This document shows positions 1 through 12,647 of a stretch of 64,000 nt of DNA, one piece after another. Source of the DNA: Neopestalotiopsis rosae (Eukaryota > Ascomycota > Sordariomycetes > Amphisphaeriales > Sporocadaceae); NCBI GenBank assembly GCA_023078685.1, contig JALGAS010000001.1, positions 5,952,001 to 6,016,000 of the forward strand. Direction: 5' to 3'. A program made the translations under genes and the position numbers. The first letter of the stretch is position 1, and the number at the start of each line of letters is the position of its first letter. Below the pieces are notes generated by a model. That model made no database searches. It was not told the DNA's origin and saw nothing but the letters and a program-made list of their open reading frames with translations.

Positions 1-745
1 AGTCATGGGGTTGGTCGGTGCTGTTGCCTCAGCAAACCGGTATCGCCTGAAACCAGCAGATGGTGGGCTGCACACGGCACAATGAGCCTATAGAACGAAG
101 CAAGGTATGTTGTCGCATCAGAGTGCTTGACAACTCGACGAAGCAACAGCGGAGGTCACGAATAAAAGTGCTGGTTGAGAGAACAGGACCTTGCAACATC
201 GGTTCTGGCATTCTAGGGGACAGAAATTCAATCAGGAGAGCGACTGTGCCGCAACGTAATGAAAGTTTAATTCGACCTTGCCAGTTTCTGCCTAGCCTGC
301 TACGATAGCTCACGGACCATGCTCCTAAAGCGTCGAGCGCTTCTTGGCAAACATATCTATTTTGATACGATTATGGAGACACTTATGAGGAGACATAGTA
401 TAATTTGGCAGAGTTCATGATGCAATAAAACAATAGCGCCGTTATCGTTGGTTCCGCCACCCAATAACGTACCGCGGCTGACATGTAAATATACCTCTAC
501 CCGGGTCAACAACATCAACTTCGGTAGGCAAGGATGCGAGAACAGTAGTATGAACCTCAACTCTGGAGCTGTTATATAATGACCCCCTCCCATCCAGTAG
601 CACAATGAACGTGTCTTTATATACAAAGCTTCCTTTTCCCGGACTAGTATGCCACATACGGCGCGATGCTTGACGATTGGCCTTCTCAAGGGCTAGTGCA
701 TCATTGGGCTCGATGTACTTCTAGCAGTCTTCGTGGCTCGCACTA
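1..745. other. No gene recognised (left edge)
   Basis: Only short overlapping open frames on both strands are present, none with a recognisable motif. Frames on the minus strand near 440-690 could be decayed downstream sequence of the small secreted-peptide gene that ends at 746, because open frame continues after its stop codon in another phase. Confidence 0.4.
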
Positions 746-947
746 TTAGGGACCTCCGCAAAGAATCGCGGTGGGATCAGTGCACTGCTGGCGTGCTTCG
801 ACGTCACGAGGGGCAATATCGTCGCTGGTGGTTGGAGCCGCAAGGGCCAAGGTAACTTGGAAATGTCAATTGGGAAGTCTAAGAGGTGAAATTTCAAAGC
901 CATCATGATGACTTACCGAGAAGAGCCATGGTTGCAAGGAGCTTCAT
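746..947 (-). CDS. Possible small secreted peptide (46 aa), or the 5' remnant of a longer secreted-protein gene
   Basis: Minus-strand join of 947..917 and 855..746. The first exon gives MKLLATMALL. A 61 bp intron with donor GTAAGT and acceptor CAAG follows, and the frame then continues VTLALAAPTT and an Arg-containing stretch (RDVEAR) before a short tail with two cysteines. A hydrophobic leader, a small-residue cleavage site and an Arg processing site are the usual layout of fungal small secreted proteins. The frame stops only 12 residues after the second Arg site (TAA at 748-746). Further open sequence in another phase suggests the gene may be truncated by an indel. No homology is recognised. 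The call rests on the leader and the well-placed intron. Confidence 0.3.
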
Positions 948-3219
948 CGTGTAGATTCGTTTGGAAAGGACTTGTTTGGTTGTGTTTCGGAATGGGTGCT
1001 GTTTGGAATGATAATAATCACTCGACACAAGGCGCCGACAGGGTACTTTATACTGCGAAAAGCGATGCTGGCAGTCGTCGTCCCACGCCGTTCCCGGATG
1101 TTGGGTGCGGCGAAACCACCGCGCTGGGTCGCCGCCGATCTCCTTGGCACCTCTCTGTGAGCTCGTATATCAGGATGCGTGGGCGACTTTGGCCTACACT
1201 AGGGTCAAGTGGAGGCCGGATTGCCTGTTATAATGCCAGAGAGCAAGGGGATTGATCCACGTGAGACGAGGATTGGGGGGACGGAGACAGACCGCTTAGC
1301 GTGATTGGCGCCAGATTTTATCTAATCACTTTTTATCAGATCCATCTTATCAATTTCATCGGGCCTATACGCGAGACATGATGTCGTCACCTTGGGTGAG
1401 ATCTTCCCTGTAGATGCTTGCTCAAAATGGGTAGGTAGTATGATTGTACGCAAATGGGGTTCAATCACGGGGATTTCCCCGAAGGCAATACAAATCAATC
1501 TGCCAGTGTCGTAATGGTTGAGCTGGACAATATCCATTAATTGGAAACTCTTCTTTAAACGATCCCTGATCTAGTTCATCCACAAATAGTCTCTCCAAGA
1601 CACAGACTTTGTATGCAAAAAGAAGTTCGAATTAACGATTGAGGCGACGGCGGAATCGCCGAACTTGCGCAGCAAGGATCTCGATATCTATAAGCAGCGG
1701 AGAACCGAGTTGGAAAAGACAGTGTCCGCTCGGATCAAGTGTGGTTTGGAGGCAGTAGCTGAAAAATACCGCTGTTTGCATAGCTGGTCTGATGCGCCGA
1801 TTTGGTCCATGTTGCTTAGCAATGTTGAACACAACCAAGCATCAAAACGGCACACGTCCCTCAATATTACCGTAAACAACACATACAATCAGAGGAAAAG
1901 AGAACGAAAAGCATCATGCTCCAGCAATCTTGCAGTCGCCATCATCCACGTGGATCGCGTCAGAGCCGAGGTCGCCAAAATTGAGTGTCATCATCGTACC
2001 CGCGTAGACACCTCGTTCACCCGACAGGCTGTATTCTGCTAGAAGGCGAAGGGAGCTCTTGTCCCCGTGCTCAATGGCGCTTTGGACATAAGGTGCTAGA
2101 ATCACTGTTGACAAGACACCGTTGTGTCGGTAAGGGTATCAAAGATGCATCCGAGTATTGTCTTCACAACGTGCACATTCTGGATGGGTTTGTCAATACC
2201 ACTTGCGCCATAACCCCTGTCATCATGGACAAGGTTCAAGTTAACATAATGGCAACAGCTTGTGTCAAATGCTCCTCGGACTACGTTGATGCGTTATCCT
2301 GGATAAACATCGTAGTCTTTGCTGTCAAGATAGAGCGAGATTGTTGCAGTTGCATTTATTGATTATTTGGTCAGATATACGGAGTGCGTGCAAAGCTGTA
2401 GTTGAAGTGGAAGTTATGTGTTTGCAGTCAATATTGAAGCATGGAGAACGAAATGTAAGCGACTGGACTCCTTTTTCGAGTGGCCAGAAGTCCTGAACTA
2501 TTATCGATTCCCAACCATCTGAGAAGCCAGACTATTATGTTGGATACATGACTCACTTGATAGCCCCCCTCCGACTATTCTTTGTGGATGTTGCCATCAA
2601 CAGCCTACAAATAAGCTTCATACCATGAAATGGTCTTTGAATTGGAAGAGTGCCAAAGATTACGAATTCCACGGAGATCATACTTAGAGAAGAAGGGTTT
2701 GCACAGAGTTATGTCTTTGTAAATATTGGGCATAACTTGATACTGACAACCACGAGGAATTTGCGTACCTACTATGTGGTCTTTACGTACTACCGAGCTT
2801 CACGGCTATCTGGTCTTGGTTGCTCGATTCTCACCCATGCATACATACCAGTAGCTTGCACTAGTCGCTACCCGAACGTCTAACCCCGCATACCCCATGC
2901 ATGAAAGATATGTGCATGCATCGAAATTGCCGAAGAGCACTGTTCCTGGCCATTGAAGAAGGGCCACGAACGATGGTTCCCGGGTATGTGATTGCAAGAC
3001 TCCGACTGCTGCGACACCAATATGCATGTCAGATGTTAGCAGTTCCGAGCATACTCTATCATATATAGACATAATGTCGCTCTGAAAGACCGTTGATGCG
3101 TCCTGCTCTTACATTATTCAAAACACTATCCTTTGCCTCTTGGTAACCCAAAACTGAACCAAATACAGATCGACAACCGACGGTCCCCATAAACAAGTAA
3201 GACTTAGACTTCTGCAACC
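948..3219. other. No gene recognised; scattered short frames
   Basis: About 2.3 kb between the putative secreted peptide and the alcohol dehydrogenase. A minus-strand frame at 1914-2114 (66 codons, ending DDGDCKIAGA) has protein-like composition and could be the last exon of a decayed gene, but I do not recognise the family and see no convincing upstream exon. The last several hundred bases should include the promoter of the dehydrogenase at 3220. Confidence 0.4.
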
Positions 3220-4526
3220 ATGCGAGCTCTGCGCTATTATGGTCCGGGGGATATCCGTTTGGTATGTCCTTCAAATGCACGACTGTATCTTTTTACAGAC
3301 TGCACATTCCTACCTTCACAAAAATGATCTATTTAGACTGATAGTTGGCATAAGGAATCTGATGTCCCAGAGCCAAAGTGTCAGGCACACCAAGTCAAAA
3401 TCCGTCCCTCTTTCTGCGGCATCTGTGGTTCAGACCTACACGCCTACTACTCGCCCAACGCCATACCATTCAAGGACACGCCCCACCCCATCACTGGAGA
3501 GAAATGGCCTGTGACCCTCGGTCATGAATTCTCTGGGGAAATCGTCGAAGTTGGTTCGGATGTTGCAGGCGACATTTTCCGACAGGGGGACAAAGTAGCC
3601 GTCCAGCCGACGATTCACTGCGGGGAATGCCTCTCGTGCAAAGAGGGGCTCACCAACTGTTGCGCTTGTCTTGGATTCGTGGGGTTAATGGGCTGGGGTG
3701 GTGGCCTGTCGGATTACGTCTGTGTAGACGCCAAGTTCGCATTCAAGCTGCCAGACTCTATTCCGTTGGAGGTTGGGGGTGAGTAAATGGCCACTGACAG
3801 GCTGTGATCAAGTTGCAAGAGGTGCGATGACTAACTATTGAGGACAGCATTGGTCGAGCCGCTGGCGGTCGCATGGCATGCTGTCGAACGGTCTGACATC
3901 AAGGCGCATGATAATGTTTTAATCATGGGCGCTGGCCCCATAGGCCTGGCTATTCTTCAATGTCTGAAGCCTCGTCAGACTCGCCAGATCATTGTTGCCG
4001 AAGTTGATACCAATCGAAGACGGTTCGCGCAGCTTTTCGGGGCTACGACGGTCATCAACCCTCTGGAGCAAGACGTGATTGCAGTCAGTAGGCAATTGTG
4101 TAATGGCCATGGCCCGGATATCGCTTTTGAATGCGCCGGAGTCGCTGCGAGCATCAAGTCTGCATGCGCCTCAGTCCGCAGTAGGGGGACGATCGTAAAC
4201 GTCTCCGTCTATACCGACGAAATTTCTTTCGACATGGGCGGACTTCTGCTTGAGAAACGGCTACTGACAGGTGAGTCTTTCAAGAAGAGACAATGGCTTA
4301 TGCTGAGGTGGCTGACGTACTATTATCTCATCTAGCGCTGAGTTACACTACAGCAGATTTTGCAGCTGTCATTGGCGCGCTAGATGCCGGCATCCTGGAT
4401 GTGAAAGACATGATTACAAAGCAAATTGCATTAGATAGAGTGGTTGATGACGGCATACTCGCATTGGCGCAAAAAGAGAAGACAGACATCAAAATACTAG
4501 TGGATGTCAGGACGCAGAAAATCTAG
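3220..4526 (+). CDS. Zinc-dependent alcohol dehydrogenase, (R,R)-butanediol dehydrogenase-like
   Basis: Join of 3220..3261, 3355..3778, 3848..4270 and 4336..4526 gives 359 residues, the normal length for medium-chain dehydrogenases. All three introns have GT/AG ends and the phases agree. The opening MRALRYYGPGDIRL is typical of fungal butanediol/sorbitol-type dehydrogenases. The catalytic-zinc region has C38 in CGICGSDLH and H71-E72 in LGHEFSGE. The structural zinc lobe has C103, C106, C109 and C117. The NAD-binding motif GAGPIG lies at 183-188. The family oxidises secondary alcohols or polyols with NAD(P) in the cytosol; acetoin/2,3-butanediol is the nearest named substrate, but xylitol- or sorbitol-type substrates cannot be excluded. 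The gene converges on the NACHT gene, leaving 145 bp between stop codons. Confidence 0.88.
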
Positions 4527-4671
4527 AGAAGTTCTCAAATCGTATAACATGCTTTTCGTACGGAATTATAGGAGGACTTTGAGAGAATTATATTGTGCTT
4601 TGCGTCGCTAAGCATAAGTTTCGAGATCACTATACTTGATCATTCAGGCGATTTTCCTGCAGAACTGCAAT

Positions 4672-7600
4672 TCAGAATCCAATGTACGGCACAATGTCAC
4701 AATCCTCCGAGTTGTCGAACTTCTCAACCTTGGCATGCATGAGACCTCCGCGCCAAGTCTCAGCTCTGATTGCTTGGTTAGCATGACTACTGTCCTTGCT
4801 GGACTCAATTGGCCGCCATTCACCCAATGTATCTGTGGTGAGATGTGCGCCCTGCGGGAGGGTATGGCCGCACTCAATGTGGCCGGGTCTGGTGCTGTCC
4901 TGCCATATCTCCTTGTTCGTGTGATTTAGCGGGCTAATGAGAACTGTCGCGGCGTATGTGTCTTTGGTTTTGCTCTTGGCTTTGGACCTTGACTTGTTTT
5001 CGGTCCGGGTACATCTTTCGAAGAAGTGTATCTGACGTGCGAGCGCTGAGAAGGGCAAGAAGACATCGGACGTGTTGACATATATTCCGTCGCTGCCCGT
5101 TCCGGCGGAGAGGCTGTCTTCTTTGTCTTTCGTCTCGGATTGTCTGTAAAGTGGGACTCGATAAACTTTGAGTGGCGTCTGACTCTCTGTAACAAATACA
5201 TGTGTTTCGGTCCACGTCAGAGTGTATGGCAATTTGGAAAGTTTCCTGCTTATGGTATACATGTCCGACAGGATTAGAGCCGTACGATAGATGAGACGTG
5301 GAGGACTTCGGGCCAGCTTCCTGCCGCGGAGACGATGAGTTGTGATATGGAGTCGCAATCCCAGAGCTGAAATACCGAAGTAGTCCTTTCCCACATAACC
5401 GTCGAGTGAAGCGATATGGAGGTATTGACCACAGAGCGAGAAGTGGCAGTGGCACGAAATTTGACAGCTACGTTTGTATCCAGAATCAATCTTCCGAATG
5501 AAATATGTGTTGCCGGTGAAATCTGCAAATAACAGTTCACTATCGCCCAGAGGCCAAACAACCAAATCCTCAGTGGGGTGAAACACTGGAGGTGAGCTGG
5601 TAGCAGGCAGAGCTGCATTTTGAAAGAAACGAAAGACACGTTGCGGTACATTGTTGTTTGTCTCGCCCATCTTGAATATGCGGATTTCGGCAAGCCCACC
5701 CTGCTTTCTCGTCGTTTTGCCCGTGTTTAGCAGGCGTGAAAGTTGCTTTCCAGCTGTGGACCTGGCCTCATCGTTGGAGTCGCTGTCTGAGTCGCTATCA
5801 TCGGAACCACTATGTGATCTCGAGTACCTTTCCGAATCGCCGTCGTTCTCGTCATCGGCCGGCGAGACTTTGTAGAAAACTTGGCCGGACTCTGTTTCGC
5901 CATCGATTGAACTTGGTGAGCTTGGGAATGAATCCATATCTGCAAAGTGGGCGTCTGATGGCGACATTTGGCCTCTTTCATCGCTCTCCCCGTCGGTTTC
6001 CTCGTAGCTCCTCGTCTCTTTGAGATATTCCTGGAGGTCGTCGTTATCTGAGTCGAAGTTGTCCCAATAATTATCTCCTATCTCGTCGGACAGAGCTTCT
6101 GTCGAGCCTTCGCTCATAGATTCAAATGCCGACAAAGACTTGATGGATTCAACTTCGAAGCAATCAGAGTCGGGGTCGTCTGGACTCGACATAGTTCCAT
6201 CGGGTCGAGAGCCAATGGCCATGTCGATATTTTCAGATGTATTCCGATCGCTCCCTGTGTCGTTGTCTGTTTCGCTCCCGCTTTCTGAATCTTCGCTGCA
6301 GTACTCTAGTTTAACAGAGTCGCTGTCGCTGGAGGTCCCAGAATCTGTTTTGTTTCTTTCTTTGGAGTCGGGATTTGCTTTTCTGTGCCTCAAAGCGTCG
6401 GGTATCTCCTGCAATGGGCGCTCACCGAGATCGTTTTTGGTGAATTTACGACGAGATGCAATCGCGATGAACTCGTTTCGGCAACTGATTTCGTCGACGT
6501 AGGGTATATGATCTTGCTGTGCAGTAGGGACATGATTGAAAACCCCCTCGGGGTCTCGATGATACAGTAGAGAGCCAATTTGAAGGATTTTTCCGCATCT
6601 TGATACGATCAAGGGCTGCGATCGGTGAGTAGCTGGCGTTTTAGTTTCAGCAAGATACAGTTCGAGGTGGACGGAAGAAAACATTATTTCCTGGGTTGTG
6701 GCCAGTTTTGGACTGCGCCCTGGAGCTATCGTCCAGCGTTCACAGATCAATAAAGATTGCGCTTCGATGGATTGTCTGTTTGATGGCTGCGTGTGAGCTG
6801 TATTGATCTAGACGCATTTTGGGAAATGACGTAGACTCACGGGACTTCAAGCTTGTAGAGGTCTATTTCCGAGCCACAATCACTCAATCTTTCAAGTAAG
6901 AAGGGTAAAACGCGCTCTTCAGCTCTTGATTTCTCAAGAACAAAACTTTTGACACAGCTCTGAATTTTGTTCAGGAAGTTATGCTTGCCAAGACTTGACC
7001 ACCAACAGCGGTCCAATTGACCTGGGTACTTGCCATGCAGTACTGCGTATTTGTCAAGGTAGTAACCCCATTCTCCAATACCTGAATTGTACTGGCGATA
7101 GATCCTTTCACCACCGTCGTTCTTCTGTATGAACCACTCGGGAAAAGCGCGAACCAAGTGAATTCCAATTTCGGATTGGTGCTCACCCAAATAGAACTGG
7201 AACCACCCTGCGATGAAAATCGGTTATCAAGTCAGAAGTTTCATGGGATGGTTTGAATAGTGGAACGCCAAACGTACCGTCAACGAGAAGACTTTGAACC
7301 TGGAGACAGGTGATGAAATTGGTAGAGGCTATAAACTCTCCCACTTTTGTGTACAGATCAGGAAACTTATCCGCGTCTATGTCGTCCATGTGTCTTCGCC
7401 AATACTTTGCGCTGTAGCTCAGAAAATGGTGATCGAGTATATCCTCGTCATTTATGGTCGAGAATGATCCTGGTACCCTGCTTAATAGTCCCCCGTACCG
7501 TGGTTGTTGAAGATATTTCAAGCAACCCAGAGACATAACGATAGGTGAAATCAGATACTCTTTTCGGTTGCCCTTGGACAGTACGTCAGGGTTCTCCTGC

Positions 7601-9729
7601 AGATACTTACGCAAGGTTCCATGCCACAAGGTGCACAGCTCTTTCATACGACCTGGTGATGTGGCGACCTGGTCAAACCTGACGAGAGCTTCGCAGTTTG
7701 CCATCAATCGTTTGCGAAACAGACTGTCCTCGATGCTTAAGTCTTTGCCGATATCAGCTCCAGAGATTTGGATAGCCTCGCAAAGTTCCTGAAGTAGCAG
7801 AGGCCGCTTGGCATAGACCAAGCAAGAAAGGACCTTGCTAACAGCAACGCAGGGTAAGTCAGAAGCGACAAAGAACACGGGGTTATGCATATAAATACTC
7901 ACCAGAGAATTCCATACTGCGATCGTTCGGTGTTCTTGATCTTCTTTTCAAGATATTCCTGGAATGTCAGGGGCATTCCCTCCTCCACGAGCTCCTGGAC
8001 CTCAACTGAGCTAGAAACTTTGCTGATGGTCTTCAGCATCATGGCGGCCCATAGGAAATTGCCGTCTACTTTCTGTTTCAGGATCTTCAGTAGTTTGATC
8101 TTAGTTATTTGATCAAGATCCTCAAAGTCCCTGTCCAAAGTCCTTTCGAAAAACCTTTCTATATCCACCGCATTCAGATCAGCCATCAGCTGGATCTGTT
8201 CTGGCTCTTCCAATGCAGATTTTATGGTGGTCCTGTATTGAGAACTGCACCATAACTTCATTGTCGAGCCAGGTCTATGAGCTAGACCGACGAAGAACTT
8301 TAATACCTGACATGCCGTTCTCCATCTACCGTCTTCTGAGCACTCCTCGTCAATGCCGTCGAGGAATACGAAACTGCGGTTGAGCTCTGCGACGAGGACC
8401 TCAATGAGATACTTGATGGACTCTTCGGTGAGCTGTCCTTGGGTGATGGCATCGATGTGATCGGATATTTCTTCGCCGTGGCCGTAGAGTGCATGGAACA
8501 ATTGGTTTGCGATATTCCGATAAATGAGAAGCGGTGGGACATCGGTCTCTTCGTGGGTGAAGTACTGGAACGCCACAGCGCTAGCCCCATCCTGTTGCAG
8601 TCTGTTGACCGCATGAGAGCAGATGAAGGACTTGCCAACCCCAGGTCCTCCGTTCAGCCAGATCACACTAGATGTGGTGGGACTTTGCTCCCAGCGCCGA
8701 AATCTGGCGTCTTCAAACAGCCAATTGCCTGTTCCTTGCTCGAATTCTCTGATCCGTATATTATGATGCCTGTCGCTACTTCCATTCAATACCTGTTGTC
8801 GTTCAATCCAGTCCTTAGCTGTCTGTCTTCGCCGTTCTGGGTCTTTGTTAATCAATGGTTCTCTTGTACAGAACTTGACAAGAAAAGTATACACTACCTT
8901 CTCTTTCCACTATCTGCACTCGAGAGATCCTCTCAAGCTCAAATCCAGCTTTCCGCCATTCTTTGGTAATGTCTTCGTGCTCACCGCGCCGACGCCTTTC
9001 TTGCACGATAGGAACCAGTTTGTCAACATCGTTACTGGCGTTGGTAATAGCAGCCAAGATCTCATCAATTTTCTTAGTACTGAATGAAGTGAGAGACTTT
9101 GCGGTTAGAATGAAACCAGAAGTTGTGCACTGAGCTTCGACTCTGACCCAAAACTCGAGGATGTTCAAATAAGAATGGATAAGAAGCCCTTGCATCTCGG
9201 CAGATTCTCGAAACAGCCTCTCGTATGCACTCAACCTCTTTAGTTCATTTTCGAGCCTTTTCATCTGACTTTCAAGCTTCTCGAACAGTTCATTGTATCT
9301 TCCAAAGCACTGCGACTTCAGTTAGCTGTGTATCTGATAGCTTCTGGGACGGCGTACTTCTATCACGGCCTTGAGACCACCCCAGACGAAGGCCGATGGC
9401 ATGGGATCCGCGGATACTTGGCTAACTGTCAGTTCAGATGGACAAGAACTGTTTCTATTCCGGTGGTTTGTACTTAATGTGTCAATCACTTTGTAGTAGT
9501 CTTGGAGTGCATCGTAGACCGGTCGCAGTATCCGTCGCGAGGCTCTCTGGGAGCTCGCTTTCTCCAGTTCCGATAAAGCATGGTGCGCATCGTCAATCGT
9601 TACAACTGACTTCCTTGCCCAGATCCGGTGAATGAAGCTTGTATCCTTTTTCTTCTTCGTGGGTCGGGTAGCGAATTCCTCTACAGCGATAGAGAATGCG
9701 GAGGTATCGCGCTCCTTGACAATGTTCAC
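4672..9729 (-). CDS. NACHT-type STAND (NLR-like) protein with acidic linker, 1584 aa
   Basis: Minus-strand join of 9729..9358, 9309..8898, 8842..7903, 7837..7278, 7207..6841 and 6775..4672; all five introns keep phase. Residues about 1-260 match the helical N-terminal domain of fungal STAND proteins (DUF7708-like, with AFVWGGLKAVIE followed by a coiled Leu/Glu-rich stretch). The NTPase has Walker A GGPGVGKS at about 326-333 and Walker B FVFLDGIDEE at about 419-428, followed by a winged-helix-like segment. Residues about 1020-1230 are a strongly acidic Ser/Asp/Glu tract, and a C-terminal region of uncertain fold ends DCDIVPYIGF. No ankyrin, TPR or clear WD repeats are visible. Such proteins are intracellular signal-responsive switches linked to non-self recognition and programmed cell death; that role is inferred. 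The third exon start (8842) is the least certain boundary. Confidence 0.85.
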
Positions 9730-10261
9730 AGTGATTCAGCTGAGGTTTTCCACGAGTGTTGTCGTTTACATGAGCACTCTGCGCATTCGCAGACTCAAAG
9801 AGTCCCGCGGAAGACTGACGTATCGATCAGTGAATGGCAGGAAATTGGGGGCCAATACGCCACCGTTATCCACAAGTCTTTCACTGGCTTGGATTGCATG
9901 AATGCCGGGGTAATGCATGGAAGCGAGACGGAGAATACAACCATAATAATAGAAATATCAATAGCTGCATTTCAGCAGCCCTGCTGTCGATCAATGATTG
10001 GAGGGTGTGGCAGAGGATGACGGACAAGGGTCGTTTTCAGCTTAGCCCAAACCTCAAAATCATGGCACTATGCAGTAGATCGCTGCCCCTCCAAAACTGG
10101 GAAAAAGTAGGATATGCGCGAGGCTGGCGGCCGCACGGGGTGAAGAGGCTTATTACTGCGTAGCTTTCTAAGTAGTTGTAATCTGTCGCCAACAAAACTG
10201 ATTTTTGCAATCGCAACAATTACCTCCGCCGCTTTGGAGTCCCAGGAAAACAGACGGAATA
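9730..10261. promoter_or_regulatory. Bidirectional spacer between the NACHT gene and the AAA ATPase gene
   Basis: This 532 bp separates two divergent start codons (9729 minus and 10262 plus), so it should hold both promoters. I see no gene and no well-formed motif in it; short frames here are incidental. Confidence 0.5.
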
Positions 10262-12450
10262 ATGTCAACGGCAGAAGCACCACCCGAGGGCCAGCAAACG
10301 AAGAAAGAAAGGCGTGTCCTTCGTGTTGATCAAATCTGGAGCAAGTACGACCCCCTCAAACTGCCTGGTCCGTCAAATACGTACTCATATAGCTCAATCC
10401 GATTGTCAGGAAGGAGCTGCAGCATCGCTTCGTGCCATCTTCCAAGAGCAGAACTCGCAGTCATCGCTTTAACAAATATCCAATCGTGGTGCGACGAGTC
10501 ATAACCCAGAAAGGACTGCTTGCTACTACTGAAGTGGATATCCGGTCCCCCAAGCTTAGCGATGTCTTGATTGAGGTTCTCGCTGGTGTTCCCGAGCTGG
10601 GACTCACTAAAGACCCACCGACTGTAAGTTCTGAGGCTGCCATTTACGAGAGAAGACAAGGTCTTTTGGCATTTCGATCAACTCACCTTGCCTAGCTCAA
10701 AGCCCAAGACTTTTTCTCTGCACGTCGGGGACTCGAAGTCCGTCTGGAGAAGGAGGAAAAAGAAGAAGATCCAGATGAGGAGCTTGTTCGGGATGTTCGA
10801 CTGGCTTTGAACTTCTTGGACGAGGAGTTCGCAGAAACCAGTGCGAATCTTGACCGCCTGATCAGATTCGGTGATATTACCTATGATCTCCTGTGGACCA
10901 TCTTCTTCTCAGGAATGGAGGTATTTACCAAAGAAAACGACCTGTCCGAGCCGCAAGTTGTTAGATTCTGCTCAGGATCTTATCAGCAAACACTGAAGGG
11001 CAACTTCTACTTGGTCGAATGGAGAATGATCTCACACGACGGGGAACACCTCAGATGGAGTAAGAAAGCGTCTATCAAGATTGGTGAATTCTACGGAACC
11101 TGCAAAATCACGGATCTAGCGGCGTACCCTTTCAAGTTCCACGAGGATCAGCAGGAGATGCGCAACACACTCGTCGTGCGTGGACAAACTTTCATCAGAC
11201 TGCTCAATTCCAAGTGCACCGCTCAAGAATATCAGGGCACTGCGGTCTACCAAGACATGGAATTGAGCGAATGGCCTATAATGCGCTTTGAGGCTACAGG
11301 GAGAATTATGGTAGATCCTGTTGCCTATCGCACTAACAATCCTAACTCTTTCAAGGTATTCGAGCCTTTGGTACCAGCACAGAAGCCCCCTCTCCCTGAT
11401 CATGAGCTGATTTTCTGCAACTGCTGCGTACTGGGATTTTCATTCTCGCAGAAGCGATGGGGTTCCTTTGCGGTATCGCTGATGGCCAGTGTGGAGTGGA
11501 ACAAGGATGCGTTTGACAAACTCATTCTTGCACCGAAGAAACGTGGTGTCATCAGATCCCTCGTACAGTCTCATCGGACTGACGCCTCGACATTCGACGA
11601 CATTGTCAGCGGCAAAGGAAAGGGTCTTGTGGGGCTCCTGACTGGCAGCCCGGGGGTTGGGAAAACATTGACAGCCGAGGTGGTAGCCGAAGCATCTGAA
11701 CGAACATTGTATCGTGTTACAGCTGGAGAGTTAGGTACAACTTCATACGCGGTTGATCATCACCTCGGCAGAGTTTTGAGCTTCACTGCCCGCTGGAACT
11801 GTGTTCTATTGATTGATGAGGCGGATGTATTCCTTCACAGGCGAAGCGATGCCGACCTGGAAAGGAATGCACTTTGCAGCATCTTTCTGCGTCGCTTAGA
11901 GTGAGTAGTATATCCTGGCTTCGCATGTCTTCGGAAACGTAACACTCGCAGATATTTTCAAGGAATCCTCATCTTGACAACCAATAAACGCAGAGATATC
12001 GATGAGGCTTTCAAGAGTAAGTAAACAGAACCTTTCCAACTGTGGCTTGAATGCAACACTTCCCAATACTGACGAATGTGGCAGGCCGCATCCATTTCAG
12101 CTTCCATTATCCCGAACTCCAGAAAGAGGATCGGATCAAGATCTGGCAGAACTTTACCAACAACGTAACTGGAGACATCAACAACATCCATTTGACGGAC
12201 GAAGAATTTGATGCGCTGGCGGAGAAGCCTCTGAATGGTCGTGAGGTATGTCAACATTCCACCTTTTTCACGTCTCTCCGCATTCCAAGAAGACAAGTAG
12301 TTGCTAACATGCATAACACAACGATAGATCAAAAATGCCGTATCTTGTGCTGCATCTATTGTTCGTGCTCAGGGGAATTCATTGACCATAAAAGTATTGA
12401 AGGATGTTCTCGAGTTGCTCATTGACGATTTTGACGACGATGAGAGTTGA
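10262..12450 (+). CDS. AAA+ ATPase of the fungal DUF7025 type, 611 aa
   Basis: Join of 10262..10380, 10461..10623, 10696..11900, 11952..12016, 12085..12245 and 12328..12450. The last four introns are well supported by phase. The first junction (10380/10461) is my best guess: a frame change must occur between LRVDQIWSKYDPL and the conserved KYPIVVRRVITQKG, the donor GTACTC is weak, and 10452 is an alternative acceptor. Residues about 150-290 resemble DUF7025. The AAA domain has Walker A GSPGVGKT at 411-418 and Walker B VLLIDEAD at about 464-471, then TTNKRRDIDEAF and an arginine-bearing segment SRIHFSFHYPEL. Relatives resemble the BCS1/ATAD group, but their substrate is unknown. No targeting signal or membrane segment is evident. 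It is divergent from the NACHT gene across a 532 bp spacer. Confidence 0.85.
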
Positions 12451-12647
12451 AAGTTCCCCCAGTGCAGCTTTTTCCTTTGGCAGACATATGCGAGTTGTGC
12501 TCAAAGTAGCCTACTGCTGGAAAAGAAGGGGCGGGGCCGACCCGCGACACTAGAGGCTTGCTACTTGCTTTTCTGAACCCATCAAACTCGTTGATGATAT
12601 AGCTATTAAACCGTGGAATGGCAGAGAAAATGTGATCGACCTGTATA

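Noticed and set aside
2881..2900. Similarity of an AACCCCGCATACCCCA stretch to one near 24943
   Set aside because: About 15 bases shared in non-coding DNA; probably chance, with no extended match.
10330..10659. Minus-strand frame of 109 codons across the first AAA ATPase exons
   Set aside because: The plus strand carries the conserved RVITQKG-type DUF7025 N-terminal sequence; the minus frame has no homology.
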